DNA of 64,000 nucleotides. It comes from Lathyrus oleraceus. Taxonomy: Eukaryota; Streptophyta; Magnoliopsida; Fabales; Fabaceae. Location of the stretch: positions 240,721,652-240,785,651 of the forward strand of contig NC_066579.1 of NCBI RefSeq assembly GCF_024323335.1, written 5' to 3'. The notes beneath the pieces are model-generated. The model was not told where the DNA came from and made no database searches. It was given only the letters and a program-made list of their open reading frames with translations. Made by a program: the position numbers and the translations under genes. Below are positions 48,061-59,612 of the stretch, piece by piece (positions within the stretch are counted from its first letter, which is position 1; the number at the start of each line of letters is the position of its first letter).

Positions 48061-48768
48061 CTAAATCACGTAAGTAGTGGCAAGGACAATGGTACTAGTA
48101 AGAATAGGGACGCACATAATTCTAATCATCCAAATAACAAGACTAAAAGTAAGGATAGTTACTTGGATAATCATCATAGGAAGAGTAGCAGCAAGTTGGG
48201 AAAGAATTTGTACAACAATAATGAGGATAATATAAGAATTATGAAAGAACATCATCTTTGTAATAATAAGAACAAGCACATTAGTAGTAGTAACAAGGGT
48301 AAAGGTGTTTGCAGACTTAAAGGTAAGGGTAGAGAAGTTGAAGGTATTAAGAGGCACCATTGTAACAACAATAAAAACATCAACAGAAGAAGTATCAGAG
48401 GTACTAGGAAGGATGAGCAAAATATAATTGACAAGGGTAAAAATAAAATTACATATGAGTATAGTAATAATGAGTAGTATTATATTCATAATATTTGCAA
48501 GAGGCTGAGAAACATGGAGAGTTACAGTGTTAGTGGTGGTACCAGACTCAACAATATTAATATTAGTAAGCAGAAGAATGAGGAGAAAGAGCTTACTAAA
48601 AATTGGTATATTTTAGAACCGTCAAGCACTAAAAGCAACATGGATAGCTATCTAAACGGTAACACCATGCATAATAATAAAAATAAGGAAGAAGATTAGA
48701 CAAAGAAAAGTACAGATTGGATGGCTATATATATTAACAATAGTCATGAGACTTTTGAAGAGGATACT
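48061..48768 (+). pseudogene. Asn/Lys-rich reading frame of unknown type
   Basis: A single plus-strand frame with two stops (48,475-48,477 and 48,697-48,699) coding for a very hydrophilic protein rich in Asn, Lys and Ser. It has clusters such as HHRKSSSKLGKNLYNNN and KGKGREVEGIKRHHCNNN. It stays open up to the Reina insertion at 48,769. After the target site on the other side (54,134) the same frame continues with an acidic run (HHGEEEESKDEST) to TAA near 54,174. No domain recognised. It could be a LINE-related ORF1 end or a fragment of another gene. Confidence 0.4.
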
Positions 48769-49195
48769 TGATAGAACAGAGGAAAGATAGAATAGAATGG
48801 AGAAAATTATTTTATTGACGAATATGAAAACAAAAAATAAGTTCCATAGCTATTGCTCCTCAGTTAGAGAAAAGAATTCTCTCACTGCCATAAACCCTAA
48901 TATGAAAAACAAAAAATAATAGCATACCTAGCTACTTCCCCATACACTCCTATTTATATGGGGAATACTAAACTAACTCCTATTTATTTGGAAATTCTAA
49001 CAAACTAACTAAGACTCCTATTTATTTGGAAAATACTAACAAATTAAATGAGACTCCTATTTATTTGGAGAATACTAATTAACTGGGCCTTTCTTATTCT
49101 TTCTCACATATACCCTCCACTGTTTAGGCCCAAAATTATCTTTGTTAACTAACACATCCCCATCATCACTTGTGAGGTCTGATTCATTCCTATCA
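48769..49195 (-). repeat. Reina-like 3' LTR (427 bp)
   Basis: Plus-strand TGATAGAACAG to TTCCTATCA, homologous to 53,704-54,128. The chromodomain reading frame runs into it on the minus strand. Confidence 0.93.
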
Positions 49196-52100
49196 TCACC
49201 CCCACCTACAATATTATCTTTGTCCTCAAGGCACAGATCGGGGAATTGACTCTTCAATAACAATTCCTCTTCCCAGGTAGCATCTCCAACATCCATCCCT
49301 TCCCATTGAATTAGCCATTCTCTCTTGTGTTGTCCACCATCGAACTTATCCCTCCATGACAAAACCTTGGCCGGGGTAATGCCCATTTTTCTGACTCTAA
49401 ACTGATAGGTAGCTGAGTAGTAGTAGTAGTAGTATAGTTTCCCTCCGCTTTCTTCAATTGCGACACGTGAAAGGTAGGATGTATTTTAGATGTTGGTGGT
49501 AACTTTAACTTATAAGCAACTTTTCCTATCTTCTTCATGATTTGATAAGGTCCGAAAAATCTAGGGGCCAGTTTTTGATGGATTCTTTGCACAACCGAGT
49601 GTTGTCGATGAGGACGTAATTTGAGAAAAACCCAATCACCAACCTCAAATTGCACTTCCTCGCATCTCTTGTCAGCTTGGTATTTCATGTGCTTATGGGC
49701 TTTGAGTAAATTAGTTTTCAATTGACGCAGCGCCTCATCTATGTCCCTTAACTCTCGCGCTACAGCTTCTACTCTGGTTTCGCCCTCTAAAAAATGCACC
49801 AACACTGGAGGCTTTCTGCCATACACCACCTCGAAAGGGGAGAACCCTGTAGACACATGGAATGTGGTATTGTACCACAGTTCTGCCCACAGAATCCAAT
49901 GTGCCCATGTCTTAGGTTGATCTGCAATAAAATAACGTAGATAGGCCTCTAAGCAACGATTAATCACTTCTGTTTGGCCATCCGTTTGTGGGTGGTATGC
50001 CGAGGACATTTTAAGCACTGTGCCAACTAACTTGAACAACTCTTTCCAAAAGATACTCACAAACAAGGGGTCACGATCACTAAGAATAGACTCCGGAATT
50101 CCATGTAATCTAACCACTTCCTTCACAAAAATAGCAGTTATTGAGCGAGCAGTAAATGGATGTTTAAGAGGAAAGAAATGACTGTATTTGGAGAGATGGT
50201 CCACAACAACCAATATAGCTTCAAATCCAATACTTTTTGGCAAACAAGTAATGAAATCCATAGATATCTCACTCCATACCAAAACCGGAATAGGAAGAGG
50301 TTGTAGTAATCCATTAGGAGTAGTTGCCGCATATTTTTGTCGTTGACAAGTATCACAAGCTTTCACAAAATCTTGCACCCTCCGCATCATCCCTTGCCAA
50401 TATAAAGTTCCTGCCATTCTCCTATAAGTGCGTAGGTAGCCAGAGTGACCCCCACTCGGAGACGAATGAAAATCTTTGAGTAACTCCTCAATAAGTGGTG
50501 AGCTAGCAGGTATTACTAACCTATTTTTGTAGAATAATATGTCGCCTTTTAAAGCAAAACCAGGTTTAGCATTAGGATCCTTTTGAATAGCCTCCACAAT
50601 ATTTTTAAGCAAAGGATCATTTGATACTTCTTGTTGCAGTTGGCTGCTCTGCTGCCAAATAGGGTACGATTTAATAGTTTGCAACTATTCATCCTCGTGT
50701 TGTCTAGATAAAGCATCAGCCACCTTATTTTCCACTCCCACCTTGTACACCGCCTCAAAGTCAAAACCCAACAACTTAGCCATCCATTCTTGTTGATTTT
50801 TCATAGTAATACGTTGTTGCAACAAGTGTTTTAGGCTTTTTTGATCAGAATAAACCACAAACCTCCTTCCAAACAAATAATGTCTCCAGTGTTGAATAGC
50901 TAACACTAAATCCATTAACTCCTTATCATAGGAAGATTTGGATAACCTCGATGATGCAAAAGCCTTTCTAAAATATGCAATGGGATGTTTTGATTGCAAC
51001 AACACTGCACCAACTCCTTTTCCTGAGGCTTCACATTCAATTTCAAATGGAACCTTGAAATTAGGCAGGGCTAAAACTGGGGCAGTTGTAACAGCTACTT
51101 TTAATTTCTCAAAAGCTTCAGTCACTGCCGCATTCCAGCTAAAACCATCCTTCTTTGTCAATTCTGTCAAGGGTTTAGCAATTTTTCCATAGTTGGCTAT
51201 AAACTTTCTATAATAACCAGTTAACCCCAAAAATCCTCGCACTCGTTTAACATTCTTAGGAATCGGCCATTGTAACACACTGCTAACCTTGGCAGGATCA
51301 ATAGCAACCCCTGCTTTGGAAATGACATGGCCCAAATATTCCACTTGGTGCTGACCGAAGGTACATTTCTTCCGGTTTGCCTCAAACTGATGTTGCTTCA
51401 GAATATTAAGAACCACCTTCAAGTGTTGCAAATGATCAACCCAACTACTACTGTATACAAGGATATCATCAAAAAAAACCAGGACAAACTTCCTTAGAAA
51501 GGGCTTGAAAATTGCGGGAGCATTAGTGAGGCCAAACGGCATTACCAAAAACTCATAGTGACCCTCATGAGTCCGAAAAGCCGTTTTATGAATATCCTAT
51601 TCCTTCATACGGATTTGATGATAACCAGATTTGAGATCGAGCTTAGAGAAATAACTACAACCATGTAACTCATCTAACAATTCATCTACAACAAGAGTAG
51701 GGTACTTGTCTTGAATTGTTACCTTGTTGAGTGCCCGATAATCTAAACGCATCCGCCAAGATTGATCCTTCTTCTTGACCAAAATGACGGGACTAGAGAA
51801 AGCGCCGGTGTTGTTTCTCACCACCCCTTGTTGCATTAGGCTCTGAATTTGTTTTTCAATTTCATCCTTGTGTAAATGAGAATATCTATAAGGTCGCACA
51901 CTTACCGGACCAGCACCATGTAAAAGTTCAATTGAATGGCTAGTGTTTCTTGGCGGAGGAAGACCTTGAATTTCTTTAAACACAATAATAAAACGATCCA
52001 ACAATCCTCCCAACTCCTCAGTCTGATGATCAGAGACACGTGACACCGGTGATCCTAGCACCTCCATCAAGGTAGGCCATTCACAGTCTGCTCTCATTCG

Positions 52101-53702
52101 AGAAGGAGTGATAATGCTTTGGAATGTAGCCATCGTATCATCTACAGCTTGACCAAGTAATTTCACCATACTACCCTTATGGTTGAACACCATAGACATT
52201 TCTTTCCAATCCATGGTCACCTTCCCCAAAGTTTCCAGCCACACAACTCCCAAAATCAAATCCACACCTCCTAACTCTAGTACATAAGCATCAAAATAAA
52301 TCTGCACCGCTCCCAAGTTCAGCTGAATTCCATTGCATCTACCCCTAGTTAGGACACGATGACCATCTCCTAACTTAACACCCAAGGGATTAGAAGGCAC
52401 CATAGGCAATCTGAGGGTTTCCACCATCTTAGGGGATATGAAATTATGTGTGGCTCCACTGTCAATAAGAACCAGAATAGATGCACCTTGTAAACATCCC
52501 TCCAATTTCATCGTTCGGACCTGGTTTAGATTAGTGGATACACCAAACAGTCCCATAATTTTACATTCTAATTCCTCTTGTGTGAGCTCTTCTTCCGACT
52601 CATCCTCTAACACGACAATCTCTCCTTCATCGTTGACAATTTCATCATCCCCCAAGATAATCAATCGTAACTGTTTTGTTGCACATTGATGGATAGGATC
52701 CCATCGTTCATTGCAACGAAAACAGAGTCCTTTCGCACGACGCTCATTAACCTCTGCACTTGGTAGATGGCGGACACCACGAGAATGACGGTGCAAATTG
52801 TCACCTAAATTTGGGCGAGAAGATGTTGTAGAATTAGTAGGGCATGTTGACCCGATTTGAGATCCCGAACCCAAACCAGTACGTGTTTTGCCCAAATAGT
52901 TATTAGTCTGGGTCTGAATTGCAGATCCCTTTCCTTCCCCTTCGCAAAAAGCCCAATTAGGTTTTTGAGATTTTGTCCAAGAGCCATGACCCGGTTTGTA
53001 ACGTGAACCAGATCTATGACCTGAATTTTTAGAAAATTCACGTTCCACATCACGTGCCAATTGCATCGCCACATACCGGTTGTGCGGCTTGAATGTTCTT
53101 ACCCGAGAACGGATGTCATGACATAAACCACCAATAAAATAGCCCAGAAATTGTTGTTCTGGTAACCTTCCACACTGAGATGAACACAATTCAAATTCGG
53201 CGATGTAATCCTCCACCGTCTCAGATTGCTTCAAATCCTTGAGTTCTTCGAAGGGGTTCTCCAAACGCCCTCCTCTAAATCTCGCCATCATTGCTTCACA
53301 GAGGTTCTCCCATGACAATTCCTCTCTTGAATCACGTCATAGGTTAAACCAATGGATAGTATGGCCTTCCATGCTTAACTTTGTCAACTGAATACGAACA
53401 TCCTGAGGGATTCGTTGTACTTCAAAGTATGTCTCAGCACGAGTGATCCACGCCACCGGATCGTCGCCGGTAAATACTGGCAACTCCACCTTCTTTGCGA
53501 ACAAACGAAACTCATCCAACGGTGAGGTAACTGTTGTACCGCTTGACTGAGGTGATTCACGATTCACCATCGCCCGTTGAATCTCCGCAACAATGAAAGT
53601 ACGCAAATCCTCAATACTAGTTTCCACATGTCCCAAGCGTTTCTCAACTGCAGTAATTCTCTCTGCCATTCTGGTTTGCATGAATCCGGCAGGTCGGACC
53701 AA
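49075..53702 (-). pseudogene. Reina-like gag-pol polyprotein with chromodomain
   Basis: Start MVRPAGFMQTRMAERI at 53,702, just inside the PBS. Gag continues past a TGA at 53,337-53,339 (WENLCEAMMARFRGG) to the zinc knuckle CFRCNERWDPIHQC. Protease: VLIDSGATHNFIS. RT: YFSKLDLKSGYHQIRMKE, then a TAG (51,597-51,599), then MPFGLTNAPAIF and FFDDILVYS. RNase H: IECEASGKGVGAVLLQ (the usual DAS is EAS). A TAG lies at 50,685-50,687. Integrase: SGGHSGYLRTYRR ... CDTCQRQ, and core SDRDPLF, HPQTDGQTE. A one-base loss in the A run at about 49,386-49,390 shifts the frame before the chromodomain (REWLIQWEGMDVGDATWEE), which ends in the LTR at 49,075. Confidence 0.93.
49196..49210 (-). promoter_or_regulatory. 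Polypurine tract of the Reina-like element
   Basis: Minus strand TTGTAGGTGGGGGTGA directly next to the 3' LTR start. Confidence 0.75.
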
Positions 53703-53703
53703 T
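53684..53703 (-). promoter_or_regulatory. Probable primer binding site of the Reina-like element
   Basis: Directly inside the 5' LTR the minus strand reads ATTGGTCCGACCTGCCGG. TGGTCCGACC starts with TGG as a tRNA-complementary PBS should; I cannot assign the tRNA. The gag start codon overlaps or closely follows it. Confidence 0.55.
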
Positions 53704-54128
53704 TGATAGAACAGAGGAAAGGTAGAATAGAATGGAGAAAACTATTTTATTAATGAATATGAAAACAAAAAAGAAGTTCCAGAGCTACTGCTCCTCAGTT
53801 AGAGAAAACAATTCTCTCACTGCCCAAACCCTAATATGAAAAACAGAAAATAATAGCATACCTAGCTACTGCCCACACACTCCTACTTATATGGGGAATA
53901 CTAAACTAACTCCTATTTATTTGGAAATACTAACAAACTAACTGAGACTCCTATTTATTTGGAAAATACTAACAAATTAAATTAGACTCCTATTTATTTG
54001 GAGAATACTAATTAACTAGGCCTTTCTTATTCTTTCTCACATATACCCTCCATTGTTTAGGCCCAAAATTATATTTGTTAACTAACACATCCCCATCATC
54101 ACCTGTGGGGTCCAATTCGTTCCTATCA
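53704..54128 (-). repeat. Reina-like 5' LTR (425 bp)
   Basis: Same ends as the 3' LTR, two bases shorter; followed by the target-site duplication ATACT. Confidence 0.93.
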
Positions 54129-54281
54129 ATACTACTCACCATGGTGAAGAGGAAGAATCAAAAGATGAATCAACATAATTTGATAAAAAAAAGTAACATA
54201 CAGAGATAAAAGAACACAAATTAATGGGAAAAGAGGAAACACAATGCTTTTATACAATGAAAGGAAATAATATAGACAAGA

Positions 54282-54602
54282 TTAGAGAGAAATCAAAATA
54301 ATATCAAAATTGCTAAGATGACATACACTGATAGAACAAACATTTCTATCATCAATATTAATAGTGACGAATGTGATATGGATAACAAACTTCTGAGCAG
54401 AAAAGAAAGATAAAAGGAAAATTGCCTTGGTGAAAAGTGTAAAACTCTTCTTGAATATCTTAAGTCCAAAAAATGTCACTTTGAGAGAAACATATCTAAG
54501 ATTTAACCAAACTTCACCTACAGATTCAATCCAAAGACCTGATCTTGAAATGGATTCACCAATGAAGCAATGAATCCATGCAAAAACCATGGTGTTGTAG
54601 TG
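54282..54602 (-). pseudogene. Copia gag relic, downstream half
   Basis: On the minus strand, directly after the TAGTG target site, the frame reads MVFAWIHCFIGESISRSGLWIESVGEVWLNLR. This is the middle of a plant copia Gag (NNMVxxWIxxSIxxSI...VWxxL pattern). It then shifts frame (DIFRISDIQ-like, RQGNFPL-like remnants). The N-terminal half is at 59,293-59,520, beyond the inserted copia element. Remnants fade out around 54,280; no pol of this element is visible. Confidence 0.65.
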
Positions 54603-54754
54603 TGTTGGTGCAAAGGTAGAATAAAGAAAGAATGGAAATATTCTATTAGAGAATGACGGCTACAAAAAGGATTAAAAGTTACAATGATTGACACCCTATT
54701 TATAAGCCTCTAACAAACTTAAATATGAATCAAATCTAATAATTAAATCTAATA
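54603..54754 (-). repeat. Copia 3' LTR (152 bp)
   Basis: Plus-strand TGTTGGTGCAAAGG to AAATCTAATA; identical to 59,136-59,287. Confidence 0.95.
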
Positions 54755-54766
54755 CCATCCCTTAAT
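54755..54766 (-). promoter_or_regulatory. Polypurine tract of the intact copia element
   Basis: Minus strand TTAAGGGATGG directly before the 3' LTR; short and impure, but in the right place. The pol stop codon lies immediately upstream (54,767). Confidence 0.6.
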
Positions 54767-57700
54767 TCATATTCCATCAAAACTTGTAACACCAATTCCA
54801 TCCCTTAATCTGAGAAATTGATCAGTCTTGATAGCTTTCGTCAGAACATCTGCCAACTGCTTCTGAGTGCTGCAGTGTACAACTTCTAACACTCCCCTAT
54901 GAACTTGATGTCTCAGAAAATGATACTTGGTCTCAATGTGCTTGCTTCTCCCATGCAACACTGGGTTTCTGGCAAGATTGATTGCAGACTTGTTGTCAAT
55001 CATCAGCTTCAGAGGTTTGTTTACTTTAATCTTCAGATCCTGCAATAGATTCAGAATCCACACAGCTTGGCATGCAGTAACAGCACCTGCAATGTATTCA
55101 GCTTCACAAGTTGACAACGCCACAACAGGTTGCTTCTTGGAACACCAAGAAATGGGACCTCCCAGAAATTTGAATAAGTACCCAGACGTACTTCTTCTGT
55201 CAACTCTGTCTCCACACCAATCAGAATCTGAATAACTCAGAAGTTCTGACTCATCCTTTCTTCCAGAAGGAAATAATACTCCATACTTCAGAGTTCCCTT
55301 GATATACCTCAGAATCCTGACTGCAGCTTGGTAATGGGACCACTTAGGTTTACTCATGAACCTACTAACCATCCCAACTGAATAGCAAATATCAGGTCTG
55401 GTATTGCACAAATACCTCAGAGAACCAACCAACTGTTTGAAGGTTGTAGCGTCCACATCCTTTCCATCAGAGTCAGAATCCAGTTTCTGATTTGTATCAG
55501 AAGGTGTGACAGCAATCTTACAATTCTTCAATTCAAATCTCTTCAGAAGTTCTAATTCATACTTGAGCTGATGCAAAATAATACCTTTCTCAGAGTATCT
55601 GAACTCCATCCCTAGAAAGTATGTCATTTTGCCTAGATCAGTCATTTCGAATTCATTCATCAGAACTTTCTTGAACTTGGCTATCTCCTGTTCAGAACTT
55701 CCAGTCAGCAGTATATCATCAACATATAAACATACCAGAGTCATATTTCCTTTAGAAGTATGCTGAACATAGACACCGTACTCCATCTCACATTTCTGAA
55801 AGCCTTGCTTCTTGAAAAAAGAATCAATCTTCTTATTCCAAGCTCTGGGCGCTTGTTTCAATCCATATAGAGCTTTGTATAATCTGTACACCATCCCTTC
55901 CTGATTCTTTTTCACAAATCCAGGAGGTTGTGACACGTAAACTTCTTCTTCTAATGGACCGTTCAGAAATGCAGATTTTACATCTAAATGCATCAGAGGC
56001 CAATTCCTGTTAGCAGCTATTGCAATCACCATTCTGATTGTTTCATGTCTTGCTACAGGTGCAAACACTTCAGAGTAATCCAGCCCAGGTTTCTGTAGAA
56101 ATCCTCTGGCTACCAACCTTGCTTTATGTTTGCCAATTGAACCATCTGGCTTTAATTTCTGCTTGAAAACCCATCTGACGCTGATGGCTTTCTTGTCTTT
56201 TGGAAGTTCTGTCAGCTTCCAAGTCTTGTTTCTCTCTATAGCATCAAGTTCTTCTGTCATGGCCTTCAGCCAGAGCTTCTGCTTAAGAGCCTCTTCTGTA
56301 CTTATGGGTTCAGAGTCTACTAACATGGCACACTGAATAACTTCTCCTTCAGAGTCTACTTCAGTGTCTTGCAGCATGTCAAATTCTGCATATCTTCTGG
56401 GGATGTTTCTGACTCTTTGTGGTCTCTGAACTTGTTCAGAGTCTTCAACTTCAGAGTTTCTAACTTCAGATGGTTGACTTCTTCCAGAGCTTTGACCATC
56501 TTCAGGGTCTGGCATATTTCTAGAGTCTGAATTGCCACCAGAATTTGGATTACCATCAGAGTCTGGATCATCAGAGTCTGGATCATCAGAGTCTGAAACA
56601 TCAGAGTCTGGAACATCAGAGTCTGGATCACTATCAGAGTCAGAATCAACGTCAGAGTTTACTCCAACTTCAGAAATTCTGAACTCTGACCTTTCTTCAG
56701 AAGTTCTAACATCATAATCAGATTGAGACTTATCCCAATTCCAAACTTCTGATTCCTTCACAATCACATCTCTGCTGAATTCAATTTTATTGGTTTCTGG
56801 ACAATAGAGCTTGTATGCACCTGTACTGTGGTACCCTATCAGAATCATCACTTTGCTTCTATCATCCAGCTTCTGTCTTCTGGCTTCTGGAACATGTTTA
56901 TAGCAAACAGAACCAAACACCTTCAGATGACTAACACTTTGCTTATCTCCAGTCCACTTCTGTATTGGAACTATTTCCTTCAACTTCTTCGTAGGACATC
57001 GGTTGAGTACATACGTTGCGGTGGCAACAGCTTCTCCCCAGAGCTTCTGAGGAAGCTTCTTCTCCTTTAGCATGCTTCTCACCATATCAAGCAAAGTGCG
57101 GTTTCTTCTTTCAGCAAGACCATTGTGTTGAGGGGTATAAGGAGCAGTAACCTCATGCTCAATTCCATTCTCCTCACAGAACTTCTGGAACTCTTTGGAG
57201 TTATACTCACCTCCACCGTCAGTTCTAAGAGTCTTCAACTTCTGACCACTCTGATTCTCAGCCTTCATTCTGAACTTCTTGAATTCATCAAACACCTCGT
57301 GTTTAAACTTAATAAGGGATACCCATGTCATTCTTGTGAATTCATCAACAAATAACACAAAGTATTTATTCCCTCCAATTGATGCTACTGGAAATGGACC
57401 ACACACATCAGAATGTACAACTCCCAAGGCATGTTTTGCTCTTGGAGCATTTTCTGACGCAAATGGCAATCGTGGTTGTTTTCCTTCCATGCAAACTTTG
57501 CATGACTTTTCAGGCTTCTTAATTGCAGGAATTCCATGCACCAACTTCTCTGAATTCAGATGTTTTAAGCTTCTGAAATTCAAATGACCAAATCTTCTGT
57601 GCCACAGCTCACTCTCCTTCTCAGCACTTGTTGCACTAAGACATTCTGAGTCTGCAGTTCTGACATTCACCTTGAATGTTCTATTCCTTCCCTGTTCTGA

Positions 57701-58999
57701 CTCCATAATCAACTTCTGATTGCAGTCATACAGCTTCAGAAGATTGTCCTTCATGGTAACTGAAAAACCTTTCTCAATTAATTGTCCCACACTCATCAGA
57801 TTGCTTCTGATGCCAGGTACATACCACACGTTCTGAATCAATGCTGTTTTCCCATTGTTCAGAATCACTCTGACATTTCCCATACCTTCTGCATTAAGAT
57901 ATTTGTCATCAGCGCATCTGATCTTTGTCCTCTTTTCAGAGTCAAAGTCAACCAGCCATTTCTTGTTTCCAGTAAGATGATTTGAACAGCCAGTGTCCAT
58001 ATACCACCAGTCTATCAGATCCATATCATCAGATTCAGAGGCCATCAATAGCACAGATTCGTCATCAGAACTTCTGGCTATATTTGCTTCTTCTGATTTT
58101 CTCTCCTTGTTTGACCAACAGTCTCTAGCAAAGTGACCAAACTTCTTACAGCAGTAACATTGGATTTTCTTCTTGTCATACTTCTCTTTTCCCTTCTGAG
58201 CATTCTTTTGTCTATCAGAGGTTGAGCTTTCTGACTTCTGACCACCATCAGATCTTCTCCTGGCTTCTGACTGCTTCTGATACCTCCTATCAGAAGTTGC
58301 TTTCAGAGCCTGCTGCTCTACTTCCCTTTCAGAAGTTCTCTCAGTCAAACGCAACTCTTGCGCTTCTAGACTGCTCTGCAGCTCTTCAATTCTCATGGTG
58401 CTCAGATCTTTGGAATGTTCTATTGCTACCACAATGTAATCAAATTGAGAGGTAAGGGATCTCAATACCTTCTCCATGATTGTTTCTTCAGAAAGAGTTT
58501 CTCCACACGCTTTCATCTCATTAGTGATCAGAATCACTCTGGAGATGTATTCAGAAACTTTCTCATTATTCTTCATGTTGAGATTCTCATATTGCTTTCT
58601 TAGGGACTGAAGCTTCACCTTCTTCACTGATGCGTCACCACCGTAACATCTAACCAGTGTGTCCCACGCAGCCTTTGCTATCGTTGAATCTGCAATCTTC
58701 TCAAACACGTTTACATCAACACATTGATGAATGAAGAACAGTGCTTTCTGATCCTTCTTCCTTACTTCCTTCTGCGCGTTTTTCTGTTCATCTGTCGCAT
58801 CTGCTGCTACCTGAACATAACCATCAGTGACAAGATCTAGAACATCTTGAGCACCGAACAGTACACGCATTTGGATCATCCAACGATTCCAGTTTTTACC
58901 GTCAAATACTGGAAGTTTGGTGTTCATGTTGCCGTTTCCGTTCATCTTTCTACCTTGCACAATACACTCAGATTTCTCACACAGTGTTTCCCAACCCAC
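54767..58999 (-). CDS. Copia gag-pol polyprotein, 1,410 aa, intact
   Basis: Uninterrupted frame. Gag about residues 1-290 with zinc knuckle [14 protein letters not shown]. Protease near 335 ([14 protein letters not shown]). Integrase finger [14 protein letters not shown] ... CKVCMEGK, core residues in [20 protein letters not shown] and [12 protein letters not shown] very acidic Ser/Asp repeat stretch ([19 protein letters not shown], coded by 56,520-56,660). RT ([26 protein letters not shown]). RNase H ([28 protein letters not shown]) and the C-terminal [14 protein letters not shown]. All catalytic motifs are present. The start at 58,999 is the first ATG after the PBS; an internal Met (MNGNGNMN) is an alternative. 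It copies the element's RNA and inserts the DNA. Confidence 0.95.
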   Translation of the reverse strand: MGWETLCEKSECIVQGRKMNGNGNMNTKLPVFDGKNWNRWMIQMRVLFGAQDVLDLVTDGYVQVAADATDEQKNAQKEVRKKDQKALFFIHQCVDVNVFEKIADSTIAKAAWDTLVRCYGGDASVKKVKLQSLRKQYENLNMKNNEKVSEYISRVILITNEMKACGETLSEETIMEKVLRSLTSQFDYIVVAIEHSKDLSTMRIEELQSSLEAQELRLTERTSEREVEQQALKATSDRRYQKQSEARRRSDGGQKSESSTSDRQKNAQKGKEKYDKKKIQCYCCKKFGHFARDCWSNKERKSEEANIARSSDDESVLLMASESDDMDLIDWWYMDTGCSNHLTGNKKWLVDFDSEKRTKIRCADDKYLNAEGMGNVRVILNNGKTALIQNVWYVPGIRSNLMSVGQLIEKGFSVTMKDNLLKLYDCNQKLIMESEQGRNRTFKVNVRTADSECLSATSAEKESELWHRRFGHLNFRSLKHLNSEKLVHGIPAIKKPEKSCKVCMEGKQPRLPFASENAPRAKHALGVVHSDVCGPFPVASIGGNKYFVLFVDEFTRMTWVSLIKFKHEVFDEFKKFRMKAENQSGQKLKTLRTDGGGEYNSKEFQKFCEENGIEHEVTAPYTPQHNGLAERRNRTLLDMVRSMLKEKKLPQKLWGEAVATATYVLNRCPTKKLKEIVPIQKWTGDKQSVSHLKVFGSVCYKHVPEARRQKLDDRSKVMILIGYHSTGAYKLYCPETNKIEFSRDVIVKESEVWNWDKSQSDYDVRTSEERSEFRISEVGVNSDVDSDSDSDPDSDVPDSDVSDSDDPDSDDPDSDGNPNSGGNSDSRNMPDPEDGQSSGRSQPSEVRNSEVEDSEQVQRPQRVRNIPRRYAEFDMLQDTEVDSEGEVIQCAMLVDSEPISTEEALKQKLWLKAMTEELDAIERNKTWKLTELPKDKKAISVRWVFKQKLKPDGSIGKHKARLVARGFLQKPGLDYSEVFAPVARHETIRMVIAIAANRNWPLMHLDVKSAFLNGPLEEEVYVSQPPGFVKKNQEGMVYRLYKALYGLKQAPRAWNKKIDSFFKKQGFQKCEMEYGVYVQHTSKGNMTLVCLYVDDILLTGSSEQEIAKFKKVLMNEFEMTDLGKMTYFLGMEFRYSEKGIILHQLKYELELLKRFELKNCKIAVTPSDTNQKLDSDSDGKDVDATTFKQLVGSLRYLCNTRPDICYSVGMVSRFMSKPKWSHYQAAVRILRYIKGTLKYGVLFPSGRKDESELLSYSDSDWCGDRVDRRSTSGYLFKFLGGPISWCSKKQPVVALSTCEAEYIAGAVTACQAVWILNLLQDLKIKVNKPLKLMIDNKSAINLARNPVLHGRSKHIETKYHFLRHQVHRGVLEVVHCSTQKQLADVLTKAIKTDQFLRLRDGIGVTSFDGI

Positions 59000-59120
59000 A
59001 GAATTAAAATTTTGATCAGATTTTGTTCAAGATTCAACACGAATCTAAGAATCAAAATCAAACACACAAGACCTCACGTTCACTCGTGTTTCCCGTGTTT
59101 CCCAATGAATCTGAACCGGA

Positions 59121-59133
59121 GCTCTAGATACCA
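59121..59133 (-). promoter_or_regulatory. Primer binding site of the intact copia element
   Basis: Minus strand TGGTATCTAGAGC, two bases after the LTR end CACCAACA. A variant of the tRNA-Met-type PBS common in legume copia elements. Confidence 0.85.
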
Positions 59134-59135
59134 AT

Positions 59136-59287
59136 TGTTGGTGCAAAGGTAGAATAAAGAAAGAATGGAAATATTCTATTAGAGAATGACGGCTACAAAA
59201 AGGATTAAAAGTTACAATGATTGACACCCTATTTATAAGCCTCTAACAAACTTAAATATGAATCAAATCTAATAATTAAATCTAATA
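59136..59287 (-). repeat. Copia 5' LTR (152 bp)
   Basis: Identical to the 3' LTR. On the element strand it contains the TATA box at 59,229-59,238 that should drive transcription. Confidence 0.95.
59229..59238 (-). promoter_or_regulatory. TATA box in the copia 5' LTR
   Basis: Minus strand GCTTATAAATAGGG, about 100 bases before the LTR end; the same motif occurs in the 3' LTR near 54,700. Confidence 0.65.
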
Positions 59288-59292
59288 TAGTG

Positions 59293-59520
59293 TATCCATA
59301 GTGCATACAATGAGTTGGAAACATTGGATTTAGAAAGGGTTCCTCTACAAATTTCTCGTTGTTCTTGGAGATTAAATCAGTGTGCATTGAATGGGCCCAA
59401 GAGTGATAAGCCTTGTTGTCTAATGAAGGCAAAAAGAGTAAGAGTTGGACTTTCATTAGGATAAAGATAATAAGGATTAGAAGAATTGGTTAAGAAATCA
59501 TCATAATTAACAAGAACCAT
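59293..59520 (-). pseudogene. Copia gag relic, N-terminal half
   Basis: From ATG 59,518-59,520 the minus strand reads MVLVNYDDFL ... NPYYLYPNESPT, then shifts frame and continues NKAYHSWAHSMHTDLISKN and KFVEEPFL. This is the start of a plant copia Gag (NPxxLHPxESP, then YxxWxRxM). It breaks at the TAGTG duplication of the intact element and resumes at 54,602. A (GAA)n-like leader (59,540-59,575) and a PBS precede it. Confidence 0.7.
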
Positions 59521-59600
59521 TGAAGAGGTGATCAAGGAAGAAGAAAAAGAAGAAGAAGAAGAAGAAAGAAATCAGAGATGAAGAAATGATGCAGAAATTA

Positions 59601-59612
59601 CTCGTGATACCA
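59601..59612 (-). promoter_or_regulatory. Primer binding site of the older copia relic
   Basis: Minus strand TGGTATCACGAG directly next to an LTR-like end (plus strand TGTTAATGGACTAAC from 59,613), about 80 bases upstream of the relic gag start. Confidence 0.65.

Larger units (their letters stand above)
48769..54128 (-). mobile_element. Reina-like Ty3/gypsy chromovirus, nearly complete
   Basis: 5,360 bp flanked by ATACT on both sides (48,764-48,768 and 54,129-54,133). LTRs of 427 and 425 bp (about two dozen differences by eye, roughly 94% identical) start TGATAG and end CTATCA. Inside is one minus-strand gag-pro-RT-RNase H-integrase-chromodomain polyprotein. Size, short LTRs and a C-terminal chromodomain fit the Reina lineage. 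Three in-frame stops and one frameshift inactivate it. Confidence 0.92.
54603..59287 (-). mobile_element. Intact Ty1/copia retrotransposon, very recent
   Basis: 4,685 bp flanked by TAGTG on both sides (54,598-54,602 and 59,288-59,292). Both LTRs are 152 bp and identical base for base. PBS TGGTATCTAGAGC, a 1,410-codon open polyprotein and a weak PPT are all present. Copia domain order; the polyprotein resembles the TNT1-94-type annotation common in legumes. On the element strand the LTR begins TATTAG and ends CAACA, so the usual 5' TG is TA in both copies. Everything needed for transposition is apparently there, so it may be active or very recently so. Confidence 0.95.

Noticed and set aside
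48061..48489. 142-codon hydrophobic minus-strand frame, like a membrane protein
   Set aside because: It is the antisense of the Asn/Lys-rich plus frame (AAT/AAC read backwards as Ile/Val/Leu). The plus frame continues across the Reina insertion, so the minus frame is likely a shadow.
56130..58603. Plus-strand open frames of 60-102 codons inside the intact copia region
   Set aside because: Shadows of the 1,410-codon polyprotein.
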